From Goodfellowiella coeruleoviolacea (lineage in GTDB: Bacteria > Actinomycetota > Actinomycetes > Mycobacteriales > Pseudonocardiaceae), in the NCBI RefSeq assembly GCF_024171785.1, contig NZ_JAMTCK010000014.1:225518-289517 (forward strand): a stretch of DNA of 64,000 bases, in the 5' to 3' direction. Below, one piece after another: positions 31,179 through 40,278 of the stretch (positions are counted from its first letter, which is position 1; each line of letters opens with the position of its first letter). Below the pieces are notes generated by a model that made no database searches, was not told the DNA's origin, and saw nothing but the letters and a program-made list of their open reading frames with translations. Made by a program: the position numbers and the translations under genes.

Positions 31179-32138
31179 GTGGAAGCTCGACACCTCCGCT
31201 ACGCCCTGGCCCTGGCCGAGCACCAGCACTTCGGCCGCGCGGCGGCGTCCCTTGGCATCGCGCAGCCGCCCCTGTCCACCCAGATCGCCGCGCTGGAGCG
31301 GGAGGTCGGCGAGCGGCTGTTCGACCGCACCCCCCGGGGCGTGTTCCCGACGGCGGCCGGTGCGGCGTTCCTGGCCGGGGCCCGCCGGGCGCTGGACGAG
31401 ATGGCCGGCGCGGTCGTGGACGCGGGGCGGGCCGCGCGCGGCGAGACCGGCCGGCTGCGCCTGGGGTTCATCGGTTCCGCGTTGCTCGCGCCCCTGCCCG
31501 CGGTGCTCGGGCGCTTCCGCCGCACCCATCCGGACGTGCGGCTCGCCGTGCAGGAGATGGAGAGCCCGGCGGGCACGGCCGCGCTGCTCGCCGGCGAACT
31601 GGACGTGGCCGTCGGGCGGGCCACCCCGCGCGGGGTGGGCGCGGAGAGCCTGGTCACCGTGCCGTTCTGGACCAACCACCTGGTGGCCGTGGTGTCGACC
31701 GCGCACCCGCACGCCGGGCGGTCGACCATCGGCGTGGACCAGCTGGCCCGGGAGGACCTGGTGATCACCCCACCGGACAAGGAACCGGCGGTCAGCGCGA
31801 TGCTGCGGGCGCTGTTCGCGCCCGAGCGGTGTCCGCTCGACGGTGCCACCGTGGCCCGGGACGTGCACACCATCGTCGGCCTGGCCGCGTGCGGTGTCGG
31901 TGTGGGGCTCGGGCCGGACAGCATGCGCCGGGTGGCCCGCAACGACGTCTGGTTCTGCGACGTGACGCCTCGGGTGCGGCTGCCGGACCTGCTGCTGTCC
32001 TTCCGCGCGGCCGACCGCTCACCCGTGCTCGCCGCGTTCCTGGACACCGTCCGGCGAACCTGCCCGGACGTGGAGTCCCGGCTGGACCGGCTGCTGGCCG
32101 CGCACCCGGACACCGCCGCGCGCCGGGCAGCCGGCTGA
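31179..32138 (+). CDS. LysR family transcriptional regulator
   Basis: The N-terminal helix-turn-helix is clear (EARHLRYALALAE, FGRAAASLGIAQPPLS, LEREVGERLFDRT), followed by the periplasmic-binding-protein-like effector domain (RLRLGFIGSALL near residue 90). I prefer the GTG at 31179, which gives the usual family start and 319 residues; GTG at 31170 adds three residues. No ribosome site is seen and a -10-like TATCGT lies just upstream, so the mRNA may be leaderless. It likely controls the divergent hydrolase/MFS pair. Confidence 0.88.
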   Translation: MEARHLRYALALAEHQHFGRAAASLGIAQPPLSTQIAALEREVGERLFDRTPRGVFPTAAGAAFLAGARRALDEMAGAVVDAGRAARGETGRLRLGFIGSALLAPLPAVLGRFRRTHPDVRLAVQEMESPAGTAALLAGELDVAVGRATPRGVGAESLVTVPFWTNHLVAVVSTAHPHAGRSTIGVDQLAREDLVITPPDKEPAVSAMLRALFAPERCPLDGATVARDVHTIVGLAACGVGVGLGPDSMRRVARNDVWFCDVTPRVRLPDLLLSFRAADRSPVLAAFLDTVRRTCPDVESRLDRLLAAHPDTAARRAAG

Positions 32139-32322
32139 CCGGGCGGTTGACAGTGCGCGCGGTCGCTGGTTAGCGTCCGGAACACGGGCCCGGCCGAGGT
32201 TGGCCGGCCCCTCCTCGGATCGGATCAGCGCCGCGGCGACGGCGCCCGGTTGGCCGGTCGCGCCGACGCCCACCGGGAATGGACAGCACCGGACCACCCG
32301 ACCGCCTGCCCCGGAGCCGAGC

Positions 32323-33519
32323 ATGCCCGTCCGCCCACTGTTCACCGCGCTCGTCTGTGCGCTGGCCACCCTCGTCCCGGCCGCCCCGGCACTGGCCGAG
32401 TCACCAACCCTGGTGGTGGCCACCAACGGCAGCGACACCAACCCCGGCACGCTGGCGCAGCCGCTGCGCACCATCCAGAAGGCCGTGGACCTCGCCCAGC
32501 CCGGCCACGTCATCCTGGTCCGCGGCGGCACGTACGCGGTCACCACGAACATCCAGATCACCAGGAGCGGCCAGCCGGGCAACCCGATCACCCTGGCCAA
32601 CTACCCGGGCGAGCACGTGGTGGTGGACGGCGAGCGGCTGCCGGCCAGCCACACCCCGGTCGGCGGCAGCATCCCCAGGGCCGAGCGGGGCGTGTTCCAC
32701 CAGGAGGCGTCGCACTGGCGGGTGATCGGGCTGGAGATCATCCGGGGGCCGTACGCGTACTACTGCGCCGGCTGCGACGACAACGTGTTCGAACGCCTGG
32801 TGACGCGGGACAACTACGAGAGCGGTTTCCAGTTGCAGGGCGCGTCCAGCAACAACCTCATCCTCAACCTGGACAGCTACGGCAACCACGACCCGCGCAA
32901 GAACGGGGAGAGCGCCGACGGCCTGGCCATCAAGGAGGGCTCGGGCACCGGCAACGTGGTGCGCGGCGCGCGGCTGTGGAACAACGTGGACGACGGCTTT
33001 GACGCGTGGCTGTTCGCCTCCCCGATCCGCGTCGAGCACAGCGTGGCCTACGGCAACGGCGTCAACCGGTGGAACTTCCCGGACTTCGCCGGCGACGGCA
33101 ACGGTTTCAAGCTGGGCGGCGGCAGCCCGGCCCCGGCCGTCGCCCACGTCGTGGCCAACACCGTCGCCTTCGCCAACGCGGCCCACGGCTACACCGACAA
33201 CGGCAACCCGGGCGCGCTGACGCTCACCCGCAACACCGCCTACCGCAATCCCGGCACCGGCTTCGACGTGGACCGCTCCAGCTCCACGCTGACCGGGAAC
33301 CTCGCGGTGGGCAACACGACGCCGGTCGCGCTGGGGTCCTCGTCGTCGGGTTCGGGCAACTCCTGGGACATCAAGAGCGGTTGGTCCGACGCCGACCTGG
33401 TGAGCACGGACCAGTCGGTGCTCACCGGACCGCGGGACGCCACCGGCGCCATCCGGTCCTCCAGCTTCCTGCTGCCCCGCGACCACCCCGCCCTCGGCGC
33501 CCGCGTCGGCGCGCCGTGA
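32323..33519 (+). CDS. Secreted parallel beta-helix protein, pectate lyase (PL9)-like
   Basis: I chose the ATG at 32323 (398 residues) since it gives a good signal peptide ending APALA. The mature part opens with a TNGSDTNPGTLAQPLRTIQ block typical of pectate lyase-like beta-helices, then has SADGLAIKEGSGTGN, WNNVDDGFDAW and GNGFKLGG, which match the pattern of family 9 pectate lyases, including the Asp-rich calcium site. Expected role: cleavage of plant pectin outside the cell, or of a related uronate polymer. It stands alone, convergent with the HxlR gene. Confidence 0.82.
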   Translation: MPVRPLFTALVCALATLVPAAPALAESPTLVVATNGSDTNPGTLAQPLRTIQKAVDLAQPGHVILVRGGTYAVTTNIQITRSGQPGNPITLANYPGEHVVVDGERLPASHTPVGGSIPRAERGVFHQEASHWRVIGLEIIRGPYAYYCAGCDDNVFERLVTRDNYESGFQLQGASSNNLILNLDSYGNHDPRKNGESADGLAIKEGSGTGNVVRGARLWNNVDDGFDAWLFASPIRVEHSVAYGNGVNRWNFPDFAGDGNGFKLGGGSPAPAVAHVVANTVAFANAAHGYTDNGNPGALTLTRNTAYRNPGTGFDVDRSSSTLTGNLAVGNTTPVALGSSSSGSGNSWDIKSGWSDADLVSTDQSVLTGPRDATGAIRSSSFLLPRDHPALGARVGAP

Positions 33520-33547
33520 CGTCGGCGGCGCGGCACCGGGTGGCGGA

Positions 33548-33940
33548 CTAGGACCGTGCGGCGTGCTGACGCCGGTCGTAGTCCTGCTGGCACCGCTGGA
33601 TCTCGTCCGCGTGCGCGGTCGTCCAGTCGTAGAGGTGTCCGAAGGGCTCGCGCAGGGATTCGCCGAGCGGGGTGCGGGAGTACTCGACCCCGATCGGCGC
33701 GGTCGGCAGCACGCGCCGGTCGATCATCCCGTTGCGCTCCAGGCGGCGCAGGGTCTGGGTCAGCACCCGCTGGGTCACGCCTTCGAGGCGGCGCTTGATG
33801 TCGTTGAACCGGCGCGGCCGGTCGAGGACGGCCAGCACCATCATCGACCACTTGTCGGCGATCTGGTCGAGGATCGGGCGGCTGGGGCAGTCGGCCCGGT
33901 AGACGATGCCCGGGTCCGTGCCGGTGTCGGAAGCGGTCAT
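33548..33940 (-). CDS. HxlR family transcriptional regulator
   Basis: A 130-residue winged-helix protein with the family signature: CPSRPILDQIADKWSMMVL, the wing region FNDIKRRLEGVTQRVLTQTLRRLERNG split over the expected helices, and GVEYSRTPLG. GGAGGA lies about 7 bases before the ATG. It is divergent from an enoyl-CoA hydratase gene with an inverted repeat between them, so it probably represses that gene and itself in response to a small reactive or aromatic molecule. Confidence 0.92.
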   Translation of the reverse strand: MTASDTGTDPGIVYRADCPSRPILDQIADKWSMMVLAVLDRPRRFNDIKRRLEGVTQRVLTQTLRRLERNGMIDRRVLPTAPIGVEYSRTPLGESLREPFGHLYDWTTAHADEIQRCQQDYDRRQHAARS

Positions 33941-34009
33941 GTCGGTATCCTCCGCGATCCTTGCGATGCCGAAAGTGCGTTATTGACGCCGATCTCCCGG
34001 CGCCGCAGC

Positions 34010-34032
34010 CTAGGTATACATCAGGAACCTAG
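34010..34032 (+). promoter_or_regulatory. Putative HxlR operator (inverted repeat)
   Basis: CTAGGT at 34010-34015 and ACCTAG at 34027-34032 are perfect inverted arms separated by 11 bases, in the 122-base divergent interval between the HxlR and enoyl-CoA hydratase genes. The arm spacing suits a dimeric winged-helix regulator. The local AT-rich TATACAT core between the arms may be part of a promoter. Confidence 0.6.
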
Positions 34033-34062
34033 CTGCCTGACAGGTACGGATCGGAGATCTTC

Positions 34063-34896
34063 GTGCACCACGACGCCTACGCGACCCTGCGCGTGCGCCA
34101 CGAGGCCGGCATCGCCCGCGTCACCCTCGACAACCCGCCCGTCAACGTCCTGGACGTCGCCCTCATGGCCGACCTGCGGCGGCTGTTGACCGGGCTGCGG
34201 GACGACGACTCGGTCCGGGTGATCGTGTTCGACAGCGCCGACCCGGACTTCTTCATCGCCCACGTCGACATGTCCCTGGTCGACGCGCCGGACGCCGTCG
34301 ACGAACTCGCGGCCGACACACCCGAGGGCGTCAACGTCTTCCAGTCCCTGGGCGAAATGCTCCGGCACCAGCCCCAGGTGACGATCGTCAAGCTCGCCGG
34401 CCTGGCCCGCGGCGGCGGGGCGGAGTTCGTCACCGCGGCGGACATGGCGTTCGCGGCGATCGGTCGCGCCGGCCTCGGCCAGATCGAGGCCCTCATGGGC
34501 ATCGTGCCCGGCGGCGGGGGCACCCAGTACCTCGCCAGCCGGATCGGCCGCAACCGCGCGTTGGAGGTGGTGCTCGGCGCCGACCTCTTCGACGCGCGGA
34601 CCGCCGAGCGCTACGGCTGGGTCAACCGGGCCGTCCCCGCCGACGAACTCGACGCCTTCGTCGACCGCCTCGCCCGCGACATCGCCGCGCTGCCCGAGGG
34701 TGTGGTCGCCGCGGCCAAACGCGCCATCGTCCCCGACGACCTGGCCGAGGGCTTCCTGCGGGAACACCACGCCTGGGCCGGCCAGATCGCCCTGCCCTCG
34801 GCCGAGCGGTTGCTCCGGGGCGGACTGGCCAACGGCGCCCAGACCCGCGACGGCGAACGCGACCTGGAGGGTCTGTTCCGCAAACTGGCCGGCTGA
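34063..34896 (+). CDS. Enoyl-CoA hydratase/isomerase family protein
   Basis: A 277-residue crotonase-fold protein with GTG start and GGAG 6 bases ahead. It has NPPVNVLD, the oxyanion-hole segment KLAGLARGGGAEFV and the second one GIVPGGGGTQYL. The first catalytic Glu position of hydratases falls at GQIEALMGIVPGGGG, consistent with activity. No other beta-oxidation genes are near, so the substrate is unclear; HxlR control suggests use in xenobiotic or aromatic-acid metabolism. Confidence 0.88.
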   Translation: MHHDAYATLRVRHEAGIARVTLDNPPVNVLDVALMADLRRLLTGLRDDDSVRVIVFDSADPDFFIAHVDMSLVDAPDAVDELAADTPEGVNVFQSLGEMLRHQPQVTIVKLAGLARGGGAEFVTAADMAFAAIGRAGLGQIEALMGIVPGGGGTQYLASRIGRNRALEVVLGADLFDARTAERYGWVNRAVPADELDAFVDRLARDIAALPEGVVAAAKRAIVPDDLAEGFLREHHAWAGQIALPSAERLLRGGLANGAQTRDGERDLEGLFRKLAG

Positions 34897-35032
34897 TCAG
34901 CGGAGCGGCGGAGGACACCGCACGAGCGCGCACCCCGACGGCGATCTCGTGCGGACCGTCCACAGTGGAGCGCGTGCCCGGTTTCCCACCCGTTGGGCCA
35001 GGGGCACCAGGTCACCGGCTACGCCTGTCCAG

Positions 35033-37549
35033 TCATTCGCCAGCCCGATCACGTGTGCTCACCGATGAACGCAAAGCAGCAACCTGAGCAGCGCGCCACA
35101 GCAACCTCGACTGCACCGGGAAGATCTCGAACGTTTTCCTCCGCCATTTCTCGGCTTTCGCCCGGTCACCCCACTGACCGAGTTTCACCCAGTAGTCCAG
35201 CATGATCGCGAACGCGGTTCGCCCACGCCGGCCGTCGACCGGCCAGTCGGTGCGAGCGTGGAGTGTCGCCAGTTCCTCGTACTCGGCGCGCACCGTCTCG
35301 TCCGCGAAGTCGCTGTGCGCCAGCCGTCTGCCCCACACCTCAAGGACCGACCACAGCAGCGGCAGGCGCGGGGTGTGGTGCTCGGTCACCCGTGCCAGCC
35401 GCCGGGCCGCTTCCACCAGCGCCGCCCTCCCCTCCTGCGGCCTGCCGCAGTCGTACAGACACGCCGAATAGTTGAACAGCACCTGACCGAAGCTCGGATT
35501 CAACGGATCCGGGTGGGCACTCTCGCGTTCCCGATATATCGAGACCGACTCCTCCATCGTCTTGAGTGCCTCATCGTGCCAGCCGAGGTCGCTGTAGCGG
35601 TTCGCCAGATTCATAATCATCAGCGGCAGGTGGGCCTTGGCGCGTTCGTCACTCGCCACGGCCGCTCGGCACTCGGCGACCGCTCGTTCCATCGCCTTCG
35701 CCGCTTTCGCCGGCTGCTTCCTGTTGTGGCGCGCTTGCGAACGACACCACCACACGCTGGCCCGCAGGTAACCGTCGTCACCGCTGCCGTATCGTTCGGC
35801 CTCGGCCAACACCCTGTCGCACACCTTCAGCGCCTCGTCGTGGCGACCGTTGTTGTCCAGTTGCGTCGCGTAGTTGCACAGCGCGCGGAGGTAATGGTCC
35901 GCGCAGCGTTCCGGCTGATCCGGCACGATCTTCTGGAACAGGCGGATCGCTCCGCGGTAGTGCTCAAGGGCCTCGTCGAACCGATTGGCCGACGTCAGGG
36001 CATCCGCCAGCGCCAAGTGCAACCCGGCTTCGGCGACCACATCGCGGTCCACGCCATCGTGGAACTGTCGCAGCGCCTGCTCGGCGATGGCGATCTTCAA
36101 CTCGCAACTGCGGTGCGTGTGCGGCATCTGTTCGGCCACGTACCAGAGGATGTTCCGGTCGGTCACTCCGTCGACGGACTCGATCAGCGCTGCCTGCATG
36201 AGGTCCGGGCGGGCGAGATAGGACGTCAACGCGGCCGCCACGAGCCACAACCTGTCCGCGCCACTGGCCACGATGGTGCCCAACGCGTTGCGCACGCTGG
36301 CGTGTTGCTCCGCGGCCCTGCCGAGCAGGGTGCACAGCGTGAACTGCTGTTCGGTGGTGACGGCGGCCCTGCCGACCGCGACCGCCAGTTCCGGCTGTTC
36401 GACCAGCACGTCGGCGACGAGACGTTCGCAGAGCAGGTCCGGTGTCACGGAGTTCAGCCAGCGTTCGCCGGGATGCAACTCGTGCGCCCAGTCCGCGTAC
36501 TGGCCGCGCACCCGCTCGTGCTCGCCACCCAGGTCCGGGACGCGGTCCATCAACTCCACCGCCTCGTCCCTGCTGGTCGCGCCGCAGCAACTGGCAATCG
36601 TGATCACGGTGCGCAGGGTTCTCGGCTGGGTGTGCGGCAGTGCCAGCGCCTGCGCCGTCATCTTCCAGTAGCGCTGTTCGTGGTGCAGCACCCGGGCAGC
36701 GGGGTCGCGGTAGGCCCTCGTTGGTTCGACCGCGTCCTGGTGGTCCAGCAGCGCGGCCAGTGCCGCCATGTGCAGGGCCAGCGCGGACGCGAAGCGCTGC
36801 TGCGCGAGATCGTCGGGCGGGACCAGTTCCACCCGCGGCCAGCCACCGTGGTCCGCGAACGCCAGCAGGGCCTGGGTGAACAGGCGGGAGCGGTCCGCCG
36901 GATCGCCGAACAGCGGGGACAGCGCGTGTTCCGCCTCGTCCATGAGCGCGGCGATGCCGTCATCGACCACGGCGGCCTGCAGCTGCGGCCACCACTCCGC
37001 CGCGCTCCTGGCCAGCAGGAGCAGCCGCAGCCGACCCGCGCCGGCCGGTCGGGCGGCGGCCACCTCCAGCAGCGTTCCCACCTGCTCGGGCTGGCTCTCC
37101 GCGTAGTCCACCACCAGCAGCGTGTCGGCCGGCAGTGCGCACAGTTCGCCCAGCGTCGACTCGTCACAGCCGGTGCGCAGGCGGCCGGCGGTCCACCCCC
37201 GACCCACCAGCAACGCGATCATCTCCAGTGCCAGGCGCGTCTTGCCCTGGCCACCCGGGCCCGTGCACAACCGGATCCCGATGGGCTCGTCCGTGCCGCA
37301 CCACGCGACGAGGTCGTCGAGTTCGTCGCCCCGGCCGTGGAACGGCACGATCTTGTACTCACTGCGCAGCAACGCGCTGGGTGGAAACCTGGCTGGCAGG
37401 CTGGGCTCGGGCAACAAGGCCCGCTGCGCGAGCGGCGGCCGGGAGGTGTCGTAGAAGTTGACGCCGCCGAGCACCGTTCCGGCCTGGACCAGCGGGCCGA
37501 AGTTCGTCCCCACCCTGTTTTCCACGCGATCACCCGACTGCTCGGCCAT
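35033..37549 (-). CDS. STAND-type ATPase with C-terminal TPR repeats
   Basis: I chose the ATG at 37549 (838 residues); GAGG stands close before it and a longer frame to 37963 runs into non-coding-looking sequence. The N-terminus (NRVGTNFGPLVQAGTVLGG) matches a short conserved leader seen in many actinobacterial ATPases of this class. A P-loop GPGGQGKTR is at 97-105 and a Walker B LLVVDYAE near 144-151. A helical middle part and a series of TPR-like repeats follow from about 500 to the end (for example FDEALEHYRGAIRLF, HDEALKTMEESVSIY). Such proteins act as signal-activated switches in regulation or defence. No partner effector gene is adjacent. Confidence 0.82.
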   Translation of the reverse strand: MAEQSGDRVENRVGTNFGPLVQAGTVLGGVNFYDTSRPPLAQRALLPEPSLPARFPPSALLRSEYKIVPFHGRGDELDDLVAWCGTDEPIGIRLCTGPGGQGKTRLALEMIALLVGRGWTAGRLRTGCDESTLGELCALPADTLLVVDYAESQPEQVGTLLEVAAARPAGAGRLRLLLLARSAAEWWPQLQAAVVDDGIAALMDEAEHALSPLFGDPADRSRLFTQALLAFADHGGWPRVELVPPDDLAQQRFASALALHMAALAALLDHQDAVEPTRAYRDPAARVLHHEQRYWKMTAQALALPHTQPRTLRTVITIASCCGATSRDEAVELMDRVPDLGGEHERVRGQYADWAHELHPGERWLNSVTPDLLCERLVADVLVEQPELAVAVGRAAVTTEQQFTLCTLLGRAAEQHASVRNALGTIVASGADRLWLVAAALTSYLARPDLMQAALIESVDGVTDRNILWYVAEQMPHTHRSCELKIAIAEQALRQFHDGVDRDVVAEAGLHLALADALTSANRFDEALEHYRGAIRLFQKIVPDQPERCADHYLRALCNYATQLDNNGRHDEALKVCDRVLAEAERYGSGDDGYLRASVWWCRSQARHNRKQPAKAAKAMERAVAECRAAVASDERAKAHLPLMIMNLANRYSDLGWHDEALKTMEESVSIYRERESAHPDPLNPSFGQVLFNYSACLYDCGRPQEGRAALVEAARRLARVTEHHTPRLPLLWSVLEVWGRRLAHSDFADETVRAEYEELATLHARTDWPVDGRRGRTAFAIMLDYWVKLGQWGDRAKAEKWRRKTFEIFPVQSRLLWRAAQVAALRSSVSTRDRAGE

Positions 37550-38050
37550 ATTCCTCACGGTAGCGTTCCCGCGGCGCGGAAATGTCAGATAATAATAATT
37601 CCAGCCGACATGGTTCCGCCTTGTCCGCATTGAGCGAAACGATCTCGCCGAACCGCGCCAACTGGTGCGCTGAACCGTTGGTTCGGTGGTAGCCGTGGTC
37701 GGCGCACCGGAGGATTCGGCCGCGAAGCCGAACGCACGGGGGATTCGATGTCGAACGGCTCCCCGAGAAAATCTTCGGGCAGGTCGAACTGGCCAGATTC
37801 GTGACCACAGTGGATGTCGGCTGCCGCGCACGACGGGTGCCCGCCGGCGTCCGCCACTGGGGCGAGCACCGAGCAGACCCGGTGTCACCGCGTGGTGACA
37901 ATCGCCGTGCACCGCGGTCGCGGACAGTGATCCAGGTCCACTTGGCACAACGACGGTGGACAAGATCGGGTGACTCTGCTTGCATAGCTGCCGTTGTCGA
38001 CCGTGTGGCCGCCTGAGTCAGGCGCGTGCGCGACAGAAAGTAGTGGTTAG
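37550..38050. other. Intergenic region between divergent STAND and conservon operons
   Basis: About 500 bases without a convincing gene. It is less GC-biased than its surroundings. An AT-rich run at 37589-37600 (ATAATAATAATT) lies about 40-50 bases from the STAND start and reads TATTAT on the minus strand, a plausible -10 box for that gene. Nothing else could be identified. Confidence 0.5.
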
Positions 38051-39409
38051 ATGGCTACCCGGGCGCGAACACTGCTGGACCGCTCACGGGTGCTGCTGGA
38101 CCGCTCACGAGTGGCCGCAGCACAGTTGCTCGGGGCGCCCCGCCCCGCACCGCCGGTCCGGCCGGCCGGTGAGCACCGGTCCCCCACTGCCCAACCGTCC
38201 ACACCAGACACGTCCACATCGGACGGGGCGAGCCCTGCCGGGACCAGAACCGCCGACCCCCAGGCGCAGCGCCCGTCGAGCGCGGCACTGGCCGGCATCT
38301 GCGACAGCATCGCACTGCGCGACCTCAACCTGCTGGACGCCCTGCTCTCCCAACTGGAGGCGATGGAGGCCAAGGAGGAGGACACCGACCGGCTCGCCGA
38401 GCTGTACCAGATCGACCACCTGGCCACCCGGTTGCGCCGCAACGCCGAGAACCTGCGCGTGCTCGCCGGCGGCGGCACCGACCACGCCGTGTCCGAGACC
38501 GCCTCCCTGGTGGACGTGGTGCGGGCCGCCATGTCCGCGATCGACCACTACGCCCGGATCACCATCGGGCGGGTGGTTTCCCTCGGCGTGGTGGGGTTCG
38601 CGGCCGAGGACCTGAGCCGGCTGCTGGCCGAACTGCTGGACAACGCCGCCAACCAGTCGCCGCCGAACTCGCCGGTCCGGGTCAGCGCGCACCTCACCGA
38701 GCAGGGCAGCATCCTCATCCGCATCGAGGACGAGGGCATCGGGCTGCCGCCCGAACGGCTGCGCACGCTCAACGACCGGCTGGTCAACGCGCCCGTGCTG
38801 GACGACGACGCGGTGCGGCACATGGGGCTGGCCGTGGTCGGCCGGCTGGCCAACCGGCACGACATCCGGGTGTCGCTGGACCGGCGGATGCCGCACGGCA
38901 CCACCGCGACCGTGCTGCTGCCCGCCGCCCTGGTCGGCGAACTCCCCGAAGCCAACTGGTCCGGCGGGCAGACCGTGGTGCGGCCCGGTGGCGCCACCCC
39001 CGCCGCAGCCCCGGTCGAGCGGCCGGCCAGCGTCGAACCGCGGCCGGCGGCGCCGGTGTCCAGCACGACCCCGGCCGGCCTGCCCCGGCGCGCGCCCGCC
39101 GCGCCGGCACCACCCCCGGCCGGCCCGTTCGGCGCCGGCCAGCCCGGAGTCGGCCAGCCCGGGGCGCGGGGCGGGGTCACCGCCAACGGCCTGCCCCGTC
39201 GCGTCTCGCGCAGCCTGAAGAACCCGTCCGGTGACCCCGGCACCCCGAACGCGGCACCGCCACCGCCAACCACCGGTGGTGATCCCGACCGGCTGCTCGC
39301 CGATCTCGACGCCTTCACCGCCGGCGAGCGGGAGGCGCTGGACGAGCAGCGCGCCCGCGAGGCTGACCAGCAACAACCAGTTGAACAACCAGTTGAAGGA
39401 AACCAGTGA
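38051..39409 (+). CDS. cvnA: Conservon sensor kinase-like protein (CvnA type)
   Basis: A 452-residue protein with a GHKL ATPase domain: N box LLAELLDNAANQSPP, G1 box IEDEGIGLPP, and G2-like HMGLAVVGRLANRHDI. Conservon CvnA proteins usually carry an extracellular nitrate-sensor-like part and membrane segments; here the N-terminus is short, Pro/Ser-rich and without clear membrane spans, so this is a soluble or shortened version. The C-terminal ~130 residues are Pro/Ala-rich. No dimerisation His motif is evident. It overlaps the next gene by 4 bases, starting the standard cvnABCD order. Confidence 0.88.
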   Translation: MATRARTLLDRSRVLLDRSRVAAAQLLGAPRPAPPVRPAGEHRSPTAQPSTPDTSTSDGASPAGTRTADPQAQRPSSAALAGICDSIALRDLNLLDALLSQLEAMEAKEEDTDRLAELYQIDHLATRLRRNAENLRVLAGGGTDHAVSETASLVDVVRAAMSAIDHYARITIGRVVSLGVVGFAAEDLSRLLAELLDNAANQSPPNSPVRVSAHLTEQGSILIRIEDEGIGLPPERLRTLNDRLVNAPVLDDDAVRHMGLAVVGRLANRHDIRVSLDRRMPHGTTATVLLPAALVGELPEANWSGGQTVVRPGGATPAAAPVERPASVEPRPAAPVSSTTPAGLPRRAPAAPAPPPAGPFGAGQPGVGQPGARGGVTANGLPRRVSRSLKNPSGDPGTPNAAPPPPTTGGDPDRLLADLDAFTAGEREALDEQRAREADQQQPVEQPVEGNQ

Positions 39410-39867
39410 CCGCTGAGAACACCAGCTCCCCGGCCAACAACTTCGCCTGGCTGATCAACGACTTCGTCCGCAAGGTGCACGGCGTCAGCCACGCGCTGAT
39501 CATGTCCGCCGACGGGTTCCCGCTGACCGCGTCGGACTCGGTCAGCACCGACGACGCCGAACAGCTCGCCGCCATCGCCAGCGGCCTGCTCAGCCTGGCC
39601 AGCCGCAGCGCGGCCCTGTTCGACAAGGGCGCCTGCGAGCAGATCATCATGCGGCTCAGCAGTGGCTACTTCCTGTTCATGGGCATCGGCACCGGCGCGG
39701 GGCTCGCGGTGCTCACCAACCCGGACTGCGACATGAAGGTGGTCGGCTACGAGATGACCCAGTTCGTGGCCAACGCCGGGCACGCGCTGACCCCGGAGAT
39801 CCGCTCCGACCTGCGCCAGGTGCTGACCGCGCGCCGAGCCCAGGGTCAGTCCGGCGCGAGGAGGTGA
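39406..39867 (+). CDS. cvnB: Roadblock/LC7 domain protein (CvnB)
   Basis: A 153-residue protein with the roadblock/LC7 fold pattern seen in conservons: FAWLINDFVRKVHGVSHALIMSADGFPL, ASGLLSLA and a YFLFMGIG strand. In CvnB/MglB-type systems this protein acts on the partner GTPase. GTG start in a GTGA overlap, with GAAGGA a few bases upstream. Confidence 0.93.
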   Translation: MTAENTSSPANNFAWLINDFVRKVHGVSHALIMSADGFPLTASDSVSTDDAEQLAAIASGLLSLASRSAALFDKGACEQIIMRLSSGYFLFMGIGTGAGLAVLTNPDCDMKVVGYEMTQFVANAGHALTPEIRSDLRQVLTARRAQGQSGARR

Positions 39868-40250
39868 GCACGCTGTCCGACGGGAGCAGGCCCGGTCAGC
39901 CGCAGCGGATGCGCAGCAAGCGGATCCGCCCGTACGCGCTCACCGGGGGGCGCACCAGACCGCGCCACGAGCTGCTGATGGAAACGCTGATCTCGGTGCC
40001 GAACTACGACCCGAACCTCAGCGACTCGCTGATGCCGGAATCCCGGACGCTCTACGAGCGGGCGCGCACCCGGGTGTCGATCTCCGAGCTGTCCGCGCTG
40101 CTGTCCATGCCGCTGGGGGTGGTCCGGGTGCTGGTCAGCGACCTCGCCGCGCAGGGCGCGGTCTACGTCCACCCCACGGCCGCCGCCTACCAGCACGACC
40201 CGGACGTGCTCAAGAAGATCCTCGATGGGCTCAGCCGACTGCCGGTGTGA
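39864..40250 (+). CDS. cvnC: DUF742 protein (CvnC)
   Basis: A 128-residue DUF742 protein: RIRPYALTGGRTRP near the N-terminus, a winged-helix-like centre (VSISELSALLSMPLGVVRVLVSDLAAQGAV) of which only the pattern matters, and the family ending DPDVLKKILDGL. It is the third gene of the conservon, with a 4-base overlap to cvnB and an excellent GAGGAGG ribosome site. Confidence 0.93.
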   Translation: MSTLSDGSRPGQPQRMRSKRIRPYALTGGRTRPRHELLMETLISVPNYDPNLSDSLMPESRTLYERARTRVSISELSALLSMPLGVVRVLVSDLAAQGAVYVHPTAAAYQHDPDVLKKILDGLSRLPV

Positions 40251-40278
40251 GGCGGCGTCGGGAAACGGAGACGTGACA

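Noticed and set aside
34890-34902. GCTGATCAGC palindrome at the end of the enoyl-CoA hydratase gene as a terminator
   Set aside because: It has no loop and only 5 pairs per arm, and overlaps the stop codon.
37550-37963. N-terminal extension of the STAND protein to 37963
   Set aside because: The added residues look like translated intergenic DNA and the ATG at 37549 has a ribosome site and a family-typical start.
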